Positions 44,251-53,259 of a DNA stretch of 64,000 nt are shown here, in pieces. Both the position numbers and the translations under genes were made by a program. Source of the DNA: Pseudomonas yangonensis (lineage in GTDB: Bacteria > Pseudomonadota > Gammaproteobacteria > Pseudomonadales > Pseudomonadaceae); NCBI RefSeq assembly GCF_009932725.1, contig NZ_BLJU01000004.1, positions 1 to 64,000 on the forward strand, given 5' to 3'. Each line of letters opens with the position of its first letter. Position 1 is the first letter of the stretch. The notes beneath the pieces are model-generated. The model saw nothing but the letters and a program-made list of their open reading frames with translations. It made no database searches and had not been told where the DNA came from.

Positions 44251-47200
44251 TTACTCCGCTTTGTGCAGGGGATGGTTGTCGGTTTGCTGAGGTTTGGCAC
44301 GCAGCAGCGACAGCACCCAGACGAAGAAAATCGGCACGAAGATCACCCCGAGCAGGGTCGCGCTGAGCATGCCGCCCAGTACGCCGGTACCCAGTGCGCG
44401 CTGGCTGGCGGCGCCGGCGCCGGTGGCGATGGCCAGCGGTACCACGCCGAGCATGAAGGCCATGGAGGTCATGATGATCGGGCGGAAACGCAGGCGTGCT
44501 GCTTCGATGGCGGCATCGCGCAGCGAGTAGCCGTCTTCCCACAGATCCTTGGCGAACTCGACGATGAGGATGGCGTTCTTCGCCGCCAGGCCGATCACGG
44601 TAATCAGGCCGACCTTGAAGTACACGTCGTTGGGCAGGCCGATGGCGGTTACCGCCAGCACCGCGCCGAGGGCGCCGACCGGCACGATCAGCATCACCGC
44701 CAGCGGTATCGCCCAGCTCTCGTACAGGGCCACCAGCAGCAGGAACACGACGGTGATGGCCAGGGCGAAGAGCATCACGGCCTGGCCGCTGGCGACCCGC
44801 TCCTGATAGGACAGACCGGTCCATTCGTAGCCGATGCCTGCCGGCAGGTCGGCGGCGATGCGCTCCAGTTCAGCCATGGCCTCGCCGGTGCTCACGCCCG
44901 GCGCGGCGTCGCCGGCAATACGGATCGTCGGATAGCCGTTGTAGCGTGCGATCTGTACCGGCCCTTGTTCCCAGTGCGTGGTGACGAAGGCGCTCAGTGG
45001 CACCAGGCTGCCGCTGTCATTGGGCACGTGCAGGCGCAGCACGCTTTCCGGCGTCATCCGCTCGGCCTGCTCGGCCTGCACCACCACGCGCTGCTGGCGC
45101 CCGGCATTGGCGAAGTCGTTGATCACCGATGAGCCGAAGGCGGTGGACAGCGCGGTGCTGACGGACTCGAAGCTGACGCCGAGGGTGCGCGCCTGCTCGC
45201 GGTCGATCACCAGGCGCAATTGTGGCGCCTCGGCTAGGCCTTCCATCATGGCGTAGAGGAACTTCGGATTGCCGTTGACCTTGCCCAGCACCTCGTCGCG
45301 AGCGGCGAGCAGGGCATCGCGGCCGAGGCCGGCGCGATCCTGCAAGCGCAGGGCGAAACCGCCGGAGTTGCCCAGGCCTTCGATCGGCGGTGGCGGCACG
45401 GCCATCATGGCGCCGTCGTCGAGGTTGGCGAAGCGCTCGTTCACCGCGGCCGATTCGGCTTGCGGCGATTGCGTGGCGTCACGCAGGGACCAGTCCTTGA
45501 GCAACGGGAAAGCGATAGCGGCATTCTCACCCATGCCGGAGAAGCTGAAACCGAGCACCAGGAAGGAGGTTTCGATGGCGTCGCGCGCCATGAGGAATTC
45601 CTCCAGTTCCTCGCCGGCTGCCGAGGTGCGCTCGCGGGTGGCGCCCGGCGGCAGCTGTATGTCGACGATCATGTAGCCCTGGTCTTCCACCGGCACGAAG
45701 GATTCCGGCAGGCGCAGGTAGAAGAAGCCCATCAGCACCACAACGCCGAGGTAGATGAGCATGACGCGTCCGGCACGTGGTACCAGCTTGCCGTTGAGCT
45801 GGGTGTAGCGCCCGGTCAGGGCAGTGAACTTGCGGTTGAACCAACCGAAGAAGCCGGTTTTCTCGTGATGGCCCTCGGGAATCGGCTTGAGCAGGGTGGC
45901 GCACAGTGCCGGGGTGAAGGTCAGGGCCAGGAAGCCGGAGAACAGGATCGACACCGCCAGCGACAGCGAGAACTGCTGGTAGATGACGCCGACCGAGCCG
46001 GACATGAACGCCAGCGGCAGGAACACAGCCGACAGCACCAGGGTGATGCCGATGATCGCCCCGGACACCTGGCCCATTGCCTTGATGGTCGCCGGCACTG
46101 GCGCCAGGCCTTCCTCGGCCATGATCCGTTCGACGTTCTCCACCACCACGATGGCGTCGTCCACCAGAATGCCGATGGCCAGCACCATGCCGAACATGGT
46201 CATCATGTTCACCGAGAAGCCCAGCAGGTACATGAAGGTCAGCGTACCCAGCAGGCACACCGGCACGACGATGGACGGGATCAGGGTGTAACGCACGTTC
46301 TGCAGGAACAGGAACATCACCAGGAACACCAGCACCATGGCCTCGACCAGGGTCATGATGACCTTGTCGATGGCCACGTCGACGAAGCGCGAGGTGTCGT
46401 ACGGCACCGAGAACTCGACGTTGTCCGGGAAGTTCACCGACAGCTCGGTCAGACGCTGCTTGACCGCCTCGGCGGTCTGGATCGCGTTGGCACCGGGCGA
46501 CAGCTGTACGGCAGCGGCCACGGCCGGCTTGCCGTCCTGGCGCGAACCGAAGTTGTAATCCTGGCTGCCGACCTCGATGCGCGCCACGTCGCCCAGGGTC
46601 AGGCGCGAACCGTCCTGATTGGCGCGCAGCACGATGGCGGCGAACTCCTCGGGGTTGTCGAGGGTGCCCTTGACCGCCAGCGTCGCGGTCAGCTCCTGTT
46701 CGCTGGATCCCGGCGTGCTGCCGAAGGCGCCGGCCGGCACCTGGATATTCTGCGCGCGGATGGCGTTGTTCACGTCATCGATGGACAGCCCGAAGCCGAC
46801 CAGCTTCTGCGGGTCGATCCACACGCGCATGGCGGCTTCGGAGGCGAAGAACTGCAGCTTGCCGACGCCGGGCACCCGGCGGATTTCATTGTTGATATTG
46901 CGCGCGGCGTAGTCGGCCAGCGCCGTGGTGTTGTCGTCCTTGCCGCCGTCCTTGTAGCTCAGCGCATAGATCAGCAGGAAGCCCGCGGTGGCCTGTTCGG
47001 TCTGGATGCCCAGAGTGAGCACCGCTTGCGGCATGCGCGCCTCGGCCTTCTTCAGGCGGTTCTGCACGTCCACCTGGGCCAGTTCCGGGTCGGTGCCCGG
47101 CTGGAAGGTGACGGTGATCTCGGCGATGCCGTTGGCGTTGCTGGTGGACTCGAAGTACAGCAGGTTCTTCGCGCCGTTGAGTTCTTCCTCGATGACGCTG

Positions 47201-47385
47201 GTTACCGAATCGGTCAGCACCTGGGCCGAGGCGCCGGGATAGGTGGCGCTCACGGTGATCTGCGGGGGCGCCACGTTGGGGTACTGCGCCACCGGCAGGA
47301 AAGGGATGGCCAGCAGGCCGGCCAGCGAGATGAACAGGGCGACGACCCAGGCGAAGTTGGGGCGCCGTATGAAAAACAGGGACAT
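44251..47385 (-). CDS. mexD: RND efflux pump inner-membrane transporter MexD
   Basis: Proton-driven HAE1-family RND transporter of 1044 aa with 12 TM helices and large periplasmic loops. The N-terminus is MSLFFIRRPNFAWVVALFIS. The proton-relay Asp pair is in GILVDDAIVVVENVERIM (TM4), and the second-half TM10 Lys region in VIGLAAKNAILIVEFAKDL. It has the usual FATTGA-like switch-loop region and TolC-docking loops. MexD-type pumps export fluoroquinolones, some beta-lactams and biocides. It is the middle gene of mexCD-oprJ, 15 bp from mexC. Confidence 0.95.
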   Translation of the reverse strand: MSLFFIRRPNFAWVVALFISLAGLLAIPFLPVAQYPNVAPPQITVSATYPGASAQVLTDSVTSVIEEELNGAKNLLYFESTSNANGIAEITVTFQPGTDPELAQVDVQNRLKKAEARMPQAVLTLGIQTEQATAGFLLIYALSYKDGGKDDNTTALADYAARNINNEIRRVPGVGKLQFFASEAAMRVWIDPQKLVGFGLSIDDVNNAIRAQNIQVPAGAFGSTPGSSEQELTATLAVKGTLDNPEEFAAIVLRANQDGSRLTLGDVARIEVGSQDYNFGSRQDGKPAVAAAVQLSPGANAIQTAEAVKQRLTELSVNFPDNVEFSVPYDTSRFVDVAIDKVIMTLVEAMVLVFLVMFLFLQNVRYTLIPSIVVPVCLLGTLTFMYLLGFSVNMMTMFGMVLAIGILVDDAIVVVENVERIMAEEGLAPVPATIKAMGQVSGAIIGITLVLSAVFLPLAFMSGSVGVIYQQFSLSLAVSILFSGFLALTFTPALCATLLKPIPEGHHEKTGFFGWFNRKFTALTGRYTQLNGKLVPRAGRVMLIYLGVVVLMGFFYLRLPESFVPVEDQGYMIVDIQLPPGATRERTSAAGEELEEFLMARDAIETSFLVLGFSFSGMGENAAIAFPLLKDWSLRDATQSPQAESAAVNERFANLDDGAMMAVPPPPIEGLGNSGGFALRLQDRAGLGRDALLAARDEVLGKVNGNPKFLYAMMEGLAEAPQLRLVIDREQARTLGVSFESVSTALSTAFGSSVINDFANAGRQQRVVVQAEQAERMTPESVLRLHVPNDSGSLVPLSAFVTTHWEQGPVQIARYNGYPTIRIAGDAAPGVSTGEAMAELERIAADLPAGIGYEWTGLSYQERVASGQAVMLFALAITVVFLLLVALYESWAIPLAVMLIVPVGALGAVLAVTAIGLPNDVYFKVGLITVIGLAAKNAILIVEFAKDLWEDGYSLRDAAIEAARLRFRPIIMTSMAFMLGVVPLAIATGAGAASQRALGTGVLGGMLSATLLGVIFVPIFFVWVLSLLRAKPQQTDNHPLHKAE

Positions 47386-47400
47386 GAGGTGTTCTCCGGC

Positions 47401-48564
47401 TTACTGCGCCTGGGATTGAGATGCGCTGGCAGCTTCTTCTTCGCGGGGGGCGACCTGGGCGCCCGGACGGATCGCCGCCAGGGAGCTGACGATCACCCTG
47501 TCACCGGCCTCGAGGCCCTCGAGGATCTGCCAGCGTGAGCCGTGCATGGCACCGGTGGTGACCTGGCGAACCTCGACGGTGTCGTTTTCGCCCAGCAACA
47601 TCACGCTGGCCTGGCCGTCGGCGGCACGCTGCACCGCGCGCTGCGGCACCAGAATGGCGTTCTGGTCCAGCCCTTGCGGCGTCAGCACGCGTACGTACAT
47701 GCCCGGCAGCAGTACGCCCTGTGGGTTGTCGAAGCGGCCGCGCAGGGCGATCTGCCCGGTGCTGCGGTCCACCGAAATGTCGGTGAACAACAGGGTGCCC
47801 TTGCTTTCGATGTCGGTACCGTCGACGCGCAGCGTCAGCGGCTGGTCGGCCGCGCCGGATACCTTGCCCTCGGCGATGGCTTCGCGCAGGCGCAGGGCAT
47901 CGGCTGCCGGTTGGGTGAAGTCGGCATAGACCGGGTCGAGTTGCTGGATGCGGGCGAGCAGGGTGGCTTCCCCCTGACCGACCAACGCCCCTTCGGTGAC
48001 CTGTGCGCGGCCGATGCGGCCGGCGATCGGCGCACGAACCTGGGCATAGCCCAGGTCCAGGCGCGCGGTTTCCACGTTGGCCTGTGCCGAGCGCTTGTCG
48101 GCCTGGGCGCTTTGCAGCGCGGCCTTGGCTGCGTCGAAATCCTGCTGGCTGACGGCGTCGATCTTCACCAGCGGCTCGTAGCGTCTGACCGTGGCCTGCG
48201 CCTGGAACAGCTGCGCCTCGGCGCGGGCCAGCTCGCCCTGCGCGCGCGACAGGGCAGCCTTGAAGGGCGCCGGGTCGATCTGGAACAGCAGGTCGCCGGC
48301 CTTGACGTCGGCGCCTTCCTCGAACGTGCGCTTGAGCACGATGCCGGCCACCCGCGCGCGCACCTCGGCGACACGCACTGGCTCGATGCGCCCCGGCAGT
48401 TCAGCGACGACGGTAAAAGGTTCGGTCCTGACGGTCAGGACGTCGACTTCGCGGGGCGGCGCCTCACCGCTTTCCTGCTCCTGCTGGCCACAGCCAGCCA
48501 GGCCGATTGCCGCCAGGAGGGTGACCATTGAAAAAAAAACGTAACGCCCGCGAGTCCTGCTCAT
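47401..48564 (-). CDS. mexC: RND efflux membrane-fusion protein MexC
   Basis: Periplasmic adaptor lipoprotein of 387 aa that joins MexD and OprJ. It has a signal with lipobox GLAGC near residue 24. The HlyD-type body contains ELPGRIEPVRVAEVRARVAG, GDLLFQIDPAPFKAAL, a coiled-coil hairpin (about residues 100-165), YAQVRAPIAGRIGRAQVTEGA and LLPGMYVRVLTPQGLDQNA, strongly resembling MexC. ATG 48564 has AGGTGA 5 nt upstream; a GTG at 48573 is the alternative. It is divergent from nfxB. Confidence 0.95.
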   Translation of the reverse strand: MSRTRGRYVFFSMVTLLAAIGLAGCGQQEQESGEAPPREVDVLTVRTEPFTVVAELPGRIEPVRVAEVRARVAGIVLKRTFEEGADVKAGDLLFQIDPAPFKAALSRAQGELARAEAQLFQAQATVRRYEPLVKIDAVSQQDFDAAKAALQSAQADKRSAQANVETARLDLGYAQVRAPIAGRIGRAQVTEGALVGQGEATLLARIQQLDPVYADFTQPAADALRLREAIAEGKVSGAADQPLTLRVDGTDIESKGTLLFTDISVDRSTGQIALRGRFDNPQGVLLPGMYVRVLTPQGLDQNAILVPQRAVQRAADGQASVMLLGENDTVEVRQVTTGAMHGSRWQILEGLEAGDRVIVSSLAAIRPGAQVAPREEEAASASQSQAQ

Positions 48565-48626
48565 GCCTGTCACCTGGAAGTGAGATCCATTTGTACGAAG
48601 GCGCGCATGATCATCCTTTGCTCATC

Positions 48627-48646
48627 ATGAGTCAATATTTACTCAT
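48627..48646. promoter_or_regulatory. Candidate NfxB operator
   Basis: ATGAGTCAATATTTACTCAT is a 20-bp near-perfect palindrome (arms ATGAGT/ACTCAT) about 65 bp upstream of mexC and 90 bp upstream of nfxB. A further ATCAT-rich copy, GCTCATCATGAG, overlaps its left side (48620-48631), giving a tandem arrangement. This is the expected place for autoregulated repression. Confidence 0.6.
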
Positions 48647-48736
48647 TTGGGTCTTGTGTAATCAAATCTGCAAGCCCCTGTTGAGTCTGGGGACTTTTTC
48701 TGCACAATGCGCGCGCCGCTATACCGGAGGGCCTCG

Positions 48737-49288
48737 ATGTCCAATGACGAAAAACTGCTCAAGGCGTTGGCCGTGGCCCTCGTCGATCGTCCGCGGGCCA
48801 CGCTCAAGGAGCTGGCGGAAGCTGCGGGTGTGAGCAAGGCCACCCTGCACCGTTTCTGTGGCACACGCGATGCCCTGATCGAACGCCTGATGAATCACAG
48901 CCAGGTGGTGCTCAGCCAGGTGATCGAAGAGGCCGATCTCGGAGGCGCCGAGGTCGGGCAGGCGCTGCGCAGCCTGATCGAGAATCATCTCAGGCATCGT
49001 GAGTTGCTGGTTTTCATGATTTTCCAGTACCGCCCGGACAGCCTCGATCCGGACAAGGACGGTGCGCGCTGGGTCGCCTATATCGATGCAGTGGACAGCT
49101 TCTTCCTGCGTGGCCAGCAGGAGGGGTATTTCCGCATCGATATCACTGCCGAACTGCTGACCGAGCTGTTCGTCTCGCTGATCTATGGTGTGGTCGACGC
49201 CGAGCGCCGTGGCCGTGCCGCCAGCGCCCGCTCGCTGAGCGTGCTGGAGCAGTTCTTTCTCAAGGGCGCTGGTCAGCCGAAACCCTGA
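48737..49288 (+). CDS. nfxB: Transcriptional repressor NfxB
   Basis: Repressor of mexCD-oprJ and of itself, 183 aa. The N-terminal HTH (RPRATLKELAEAAGVSKATLHRF in the first 40 residues) and the C-terminal part (RELLVFMIFQYRPDSLDP, FFLRGQQEGYFRIDITAELLTEL, VDAERRGRAAS) match P. aeruginosa NfxB closely. ATG 48737 has GGAGG 7 nt upstream; a longer reading from 48707 lacks a ribosome site. In P. aeruginosa its loss causes MexCD-OprJ overexpression. The frame is intact here. Confidence 0.95.
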   Translation: MSNDEKLLKALAVALVDRPRATLKELAEAAGVSKATLHRFCGTRDALIERLMNHSQVVLSQVIEEADLGGAEVGQALRSLIENHLRHRELLVFMIFQYRPDSLDPDKDGARWVAYIDAVDSFFLRGQQEGYFRIDITAELLTELFVSLIYGVVDAERRGRAASARSLSVLEQFFLKGAGQPKP

Positions 49289-49358
49289 TACGCACCATCG
49301 TCTGAGGGGTGTACGCGACTGCCTCCATCACCGCCCTTCGTAGAGCTTCCAACTTGAC

Positions 49359-50069
49359 TCACCAGGGCAGCGATTGGCCGTCGTAGGCGTAGAAGCTGCC
49401 GCTCTGCTCGGGCCCGAGACTATCGATCACTCGCAGCATCTCGGCAGCCGCCTGTTCGGCCGGGCGCGCAGCAGCGGCGCCGCGAAAGGGCTGCGATAGC
49501 GGCGAGATTACCGTGCCCGGATGCAGGCTGAGCAGGCGCGCTTTGGGTTTGCTGCGCGCCAGTTCGATGGCGGCGGTCCTGATCAGCATGTTCAGCGCCG
49601 CCTTGGAGGCGCGGTAGGCGTACCAGCCACCAAGGCGGTTGTCGCCGATGCTGCCGACCTTGGCCGAGAGCATTGCCATGGCGCCCTGTTTGTCGAGCAG
49701 GGGCAGGAAGTGTCGCAGCACCAGCGCCGGGCCCAGCGCGTTGACCTGGAACACCGCCTGCAGGGCATCGGCCTCGATGGCGGCCAGGCTCTTTTCCGGC
49801 GCGATCCCGGAGCGGTGCAGTAGCCCGGCTGCATGAACGATCAGCTGATAGGGGCCGTCCCCAGCCAGCGCGGCGGCGGCTTCGGCGATGCTGGCAGGGG
49901 CTTCCAGATCCAGTGCGGGCGTGCTGCTGCGGCTCAGTTCGCGCACGCCGGCACAGTTCGCATCGGCGCGCAGCAACAGGCAGAAGGCCTGGCCGATGGC
50001 TCCGCTGGCGCCGATCACCAGTGCCTTGTAGCCGCTGCCGAAGCTGGTCAGCGTCAGCGCTTGGCTCAT
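49359..50069 (-). CDS. Short-chain dehydrogenase/reductase
   Basis: SDR of 236 aa related to the CsgA/YwnB-like 'SDR family NAD(P)-dependent oxidoreductase' group. The cofactor motif is VIGASGAIGQA, the active-site YxxxK is YAYRASKAA, and the Ser upstream is in AMLSAKVGSIGD. LLSLHPGTVISPLSQPF follows. The start overlaps the stop of the DUF3833 gene (ATGA), so it is the last gene of a three-gene operon. The substrate is unknown. The set (chalcone-isomerase-like, DUF3833, SDR) resembles part of the fatty-acid-modification cluster controlled by RpoE/ChrR in other Pseudomonas (inference). Confidence 0.87.
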   Translation of the reverse strand: MSQALTLTSFGSGYKALVIGASGAIGQAFCLLLRADANCAGVRELSRSSTPALDLEAPASIAEAAAALAGDGPYQLIVHAAGLLHRSGIAPEKSLAAIEADALQAVFQVNALGPALVLRHFLPLLDKQGAMAMLSAKVGSIGDNRLGGWYAYRASKAALNMLIRTAAIELARSKPKARLLSLHPGTVISPLSQPFRGAAAARPAEQAAAEMLRVIDSLGPEQSGSFYAYDGQSLPW

Positions 50070-50599
50070 GGTTGAGCTGCGCCGCGGCGGAAGAACAAGG
50101 TGACCTGGCCGAGCTCGATGCCGAATTTGCTCATGACCGAGCGGTTGATCATCGTGTCGTCGTCCATCAGGTACATCCAGTCATCGAAGTAGACGACGTA
50201 GGTGGTGTCGTCTACCGGCAGGTTGAGGTGGTAACGCCAGCGCAGGGCGTTGCCGGCCACTTCACCGGTGGCCTGGCCGACCACATCGTCGGCAGTGCCG
50301 ATCCAGCGTCCGGCGCCGTCCGGGGTGAGCGTCCAGACCCGACGCTGGCGGGTGCCATCGCTGTACAGGAAGCGCTCATCGAGGATCAGCTTGTCGCCGT
50401 CGCGGCGGCTCTGGATATCGACATGGAAACGCTTGATCACCTCGCCCGAGCGATCCTGAAACATGCCCCAGGCCTGCACCGGGCCGGAGAAGAAGGTGGG
50501 CAGGTCCAGTACGGGTTTCTCGTTGGCGTAGCGTTCGACCGGTACCTGGCCGCAGCTGATCAGCACCAGACTGGTCAGCAGGATCAACAGGACTTTCAT
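50066..50599 (-). CDS. DUF3833 lipoprotein
   Basis: Lipoprotein of 177 aa with signal peptide and lipobox VLISC at about residue 16. The DUF3833 body shows PTFFSGPVQAWGMFQDRSGEVIKRF, NLPVDDTTYVVYFDDWMYLMDD and MSKFGIELGQVTLFF. Function unknown; members are associated with lipid-modification clusters. ATG 50599 follows GAGGT. It overlaps the downstream SDR and lies 8 bp from the upstream gene, so it is firmly in an operon. Confidence 0.88.
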   Translation of the reverse strand: MKVLLILLTSLVLISCGQVPVERYANEKPVLDLPTFFSGPVQAWGMFQDRSGEVIKRFHVDIQSRRDGDKLILDERFLYSDGTRQRRVWTLTPDGAGRWIGTADDVVGQATGEVAGNALRWRYHLNLPVDDTTYVVYFDDWMYLMDDDTMINRSVMSKFGIELGQVTLFFRRGAAQP

Positions 50600-50607
50600 G
50601 GCGTACC

Positions 50608-51153
50608 TCATGGGTTAAGGCCGAGCAGCGCAGTGCGCAGCTTGGGGCTGCGGGTTTGCGGGTCGAGCCAGATGGAAAAGAAGGCGCGGGCGAACTCGGG
50701 GTCGTCGATGACGTGCTGCAGCTTGCCGTCGACGTAGAAGCGGCAGCCCTGTTCGGGCAGGAACACGCCGGTGATGCGTGTACCGTCGCTGACGTCGACG
50801 AAGGCCTGGCGCATCTGCTGCGTCCAGTCGTCCTGCTGCTCGCGGTCCAGCGGCTGGCCGTTGATCCGGCGGATTTCGTCGAGGCTGGTGTCGACCAGGG
50901 TTTCCCGGCTGATGCTGCGGCGGTAGGTCAACTCCAGAGCGAAGGGCTGGGTGAAGTCCACCTGCCGCGACGGGCTCCACAGTTTGGCGTTGTACACCGA
51001 GAAGCCGAACCAGCTGAAGTCGCCACTGCCGACCAGGTTGGCCTGCGGCAGCTGTTCCCGCCAGCCGGCCTGGTTATTGGCCTGCACCAAGGTGCTGGCG
51101 AGCAGCAGCGTCAATAGCAGGGTCGAACACAGGCGCGATATCAGGGCAGTCAT
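50608..51153 (-). CDS. Chalcone-isomerase-like exported protein
   Basis: Protein of 181 aa with a Sec signal peptide (LCSTLLLTLLLASTLVQA) and a chalcone isomerase-like fold (DFSWFGFSVYNAKLWSPS, FALELTYRRSISRETLVDTS, FAFFSIWLDPQT-like end). Bacterial members are thought to bind fatty acids or lack isomerase activity; the role here is unknown. GGAGG lies 7 nt before ATG 51153. It is the first gene of the operon with DUF3833 and SDR. Confidence 0.85.
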   Translation of the reverse strand: MTALISRLCSTLLLTLLLASTLVQANNQAGWREQLPQANLVGSGDFSWFGFSVYNAKLWSPSRQVDFTQPFALELTYRRSISRETLVDTSLDEIRRINGQPLDREQQDDWTQQMRQAFVDVSDGTRITGVFLPEQGCRFYVDGKLQHVIDDPEFARAFFSIWLDPQTRSPKLRTALLGLNP

Positions 51154-51203
51154 GACCATCCCTCCGCAATGTCGCGACCAGGGGCTGGCCGCGGGTACTG
51201 AAG

Positions 51204-51249
51204 AAAAAAATCCGGCAACCAAAAAGGGGAGAAGTGGTGTTGCCGGATT
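51204..51249 (-). terminator. Intrinsic terminator of the acyl-CoA dehydrogenase gene
   Basis: On the minus strand AATCCGGCAAC (51249-51239) pairs with GTTGCCGGATT (51219-51209), followed by TTTTT. It is located just after the dehydrogenase stop and separates it from the downstream operon. Confidence 0.88.
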
Positions 51250-51276
51250 GCGCAGCTTGTCAGCTGCCGCCTGTGA

Positions 51277-53055
51277 TCAGGCGGCGAACTCTTCATCGGT
51301 GAAGGCCATCAGCGTTGCCTTGCCTGCCTTGATCTCGCTGAGCAGCGCGTCGGTCTCCGGCAGGACGCGGGCCATGAAGAAGTCGGCGGACTTGATCTTG
51401 GCCGCGTAGAAGTGGATCTCCGAACTGCCGGCATCCAGTTGACGCTGGGCCAGCTGGGCTTGCTGGGACCACAGCCAGGCCAGGCTGGTCAGGCCGAACA
51501 GGCGCAGGTAGGGCGTTGCGGCCGCGGCGGCCTGTTCCGGGTCCTTGCTACCTTCGCTGGCCAGCCACAGGGTCGCTTGCTGCAGTTGCTTCAGTGCCTG
51601 GGTCACAGCCGCTGCGTGCGGAGCCTCGGCGTTGTGCTTGAGCCAGCCTTCGACCAGAGCGAAGAACGCGCGCACTGCACTACCGCCGCCAAGAGACAGC
51701 TTGCGGCCTACCAGATCCAGCGCCTGGATACCGTTGGTGCCCTCATAGATGCGCGTGATGCGGCTGTCGCGCACCAGTTGCTCGATGCCCCAGTCTTCGG
51801 TGAAGCCCGAGCCGCCAAGCACCTGCAGGCCTTCGTTGGCGCAGATGAAACCTTCGTCGGTGAGGAAGGCCTTGACCACCGGTGTGAGCAGCTGCACCAG
51901 ATCGTCGGCGCGACTGCGGGTTTCGGCATCCTCGGCGCCGTGAGCGATGTCCTGTTGCAGGCCGGCGAAGTAGGCGAGGGCGCGGCAGCCCTCGATCATC
52001 ACCTTCTGCCGCAGCAGCATGCGCCGTACGTCCGGGTGCACCATGATCGGGTCTGCCGGCTTGTCGGCGGCTTTGGGCCCTGAGATCGAACGGCTCTGCA
52101 GGCGCTCGCGGGCGAAGCCCAGGGCGATCTGGTAGGCGCTTTCGGCCACACCCAGCCCCTGCATGCCAACCATCAGGCGCGCCGAGTTCATCATGGTGAA
52201 CATGCAGCTCAGGCCCTTGTTCGGTTCGCCGATCAGCCAGCCCCTGGCGCCCTCGAAGTTCATCACGCAGGTGGCCGAGCCCTTGATGCCCATCTTGTGT
52301 TCCAGGCCGCCACAGAACACCGGGTTGCGGCTGCCATCCTCGAGGAACTTGGGCACCAGGAACAGGGAGATGCCTTTGACGCTGTCCGGCGCATCCGGCA
52401 GCTTGGCCAGCACCAGATGCACGATGTTGTCGACCAGATCGTGCTCGCCGCCGGTGATCCAGATCTTGGTGCCGCTGATGGCGTAGCTGCCGTCGGCCTG
52501 CGGCACGGCGCGGGTACGGATCAGGCCGAGGTCGGTGCCGCACTGCGGTTCGGTCAGGCACATGGTGCCGGTCCACTCGCCGCTGATCAGGCGCGGCAGG
52601 TACCTCTGCTGCTGCTCGGGCGTGCCATGGCTGGTCAGGGCGTTGATGGCGCCGTGGGTCAGCCCCGGGTACATACCCAGCGACAGGTTGGCCGAGCAGG
52701 TCATCTCCTCGACCAGCATGTTGAGGACGTGCGGCAGGCCCTGACCACCGAACTCCGGGGGGCAGGCCAGGGCCGTCCAGCCACCTTCGGCGAATTGCCG
52801 ATACGCGGTCTTGAAACCGTCCGGCGTACGCACGCTGTGTGTCTGCGGATCGTACTGACAGCCTTGTTTGTCACCCGGACCGTTGAGCGGGGCCAGCACG
52901 TTCTCGGCCAGCTTGGCCGCCTCCTCGAGGATCGCACCTCCGAGGTCGGCGCTGAACTCGCGGTGTTCAGGCAGGGCTTGCAGCAAGGTGTAGGCGTCGA
53001 GCAGTTCTTCGAAGACGAAGCGCATATCACGCAGCGGGGCACGGTAAGACGGCAT
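51277..53055 (-). CDS. Acyl-CoA dehydrogenase
   Basis: FAD-dependent acyl-CoA dehydrogenase of 592 aa, the long form with an N-terminal AcylCoA_DH_N domain and a C-terminal extension. Motifs: MCLTEPQCGTDLGLIRTRA (flavin/substrate loop), ISGTKIWITGGEHD, and the catalytic Glu in RITRIYEGTNGIQALDLVGRK; the C-terminal HFYAAKIKSADFFM block is typical. It oxidises acyl-CoA in beta-oxidation and passes electrons to ETF; chain-length preference is unknown. It is a single-gene unit with its own terminator. A repeated TGTACA operator candidate lies just upstream, suggesting repressor control. Confidence 0.92.
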   Translation of the reverse strand: MPSYRAPLRDMRFVFEELLDAYTLLQALPEHREFSADLGGAILEEAAKLAENVLAPLNGPGDKQGCQYDPQTHSVRTPDGFKTAYRQFAEGGWTALACPPEFGGQGLPHVLNMLVEEMTCSANLSLGMYPGLTHGAINALTSHGTPEQQQRYLPRLISGEWTGTMCLTEPQCGTDLGLIRTRAVPQADGSYAISGTKIWITGGEHDLVDNIVHLVLAKLPDAPDSVKGISLFLVPKFLEDGSRNPVFCGGLEHKMGIKGSATCVMNFEGARGWLIGEPNKGLSCMFTMMNSARLMVGMQGLGVAESAYQIALGFARERLQSRSISGPKAADKPADPIMVHPDVRRMLLRQKVMIEGCRALAYFAGLQQDIAHGAEDAETRSRADDLVQLLTPVVKAFLTDEGFICANEGLQVLGGSGFTEDWGIEQLVRDSRITRIYEGTNGIQALDLVGRKLSLGGGSAVRAFFALVEGWLKHNAEAPHAAAVTQALKQLQQATLWLASEGSKDPEQAAAAATPYLRLFGLTSLAWLWSQQAQLAQRQLDAGSSEIHFYAAKIKSADFFMARVLPETDALLSEIKAGKATLMAFTDEEFAA

Positions 53056-53070
53056 GGCGATTTACCTAAG

Positions 53071-53106
53071 CTGTACAGAATTTAATTTATGTACAGTTTT
53101 TGTATA
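53071..53106. promoter_or_regulatory. TGTACA repeats upstream of the acyl-CoA dehydrogenase gene
   Basis: CTGTACAG (53071-53078) and TGTACAG (53090-53096) have centres 18 bp apart, followed by TGTATA at 53101. They lie 16-50 bp before the start codon in an otherwise AT-rich promoter-like stretch, a suitable site for a TetR-type repressor. The regulator is not known. Confidence 0.5.
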
Positions 53107-53209
53107 GCTGTTTGAGTGGCTTTGCAAGCCCTTTTGCGTACGTTCGTGCAAGGCCGCTGCGTCACGGACCTGCTTGTGCAGGGTGTAAAGGTTTATCGGA
53201 GGCGGAAAT

Positions 53210-53244
53210 GAAAACGCCCGGCAGGTGGTCAACCGGCCGGGCGT
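53210..53244 (-). terminator. Intrinsic terminator of the MBL-SDR operon
   Basis: On the minus strand ACGCCCGGC (53244-53236) pairs with GCCGGGCGT (53222-53214), followed by TTTTC. It is 16 bp beyond the SDR stop codon. Confidence 0.82.
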
Positions 53245-53259
53245 CAGGATGAGCGTTGC

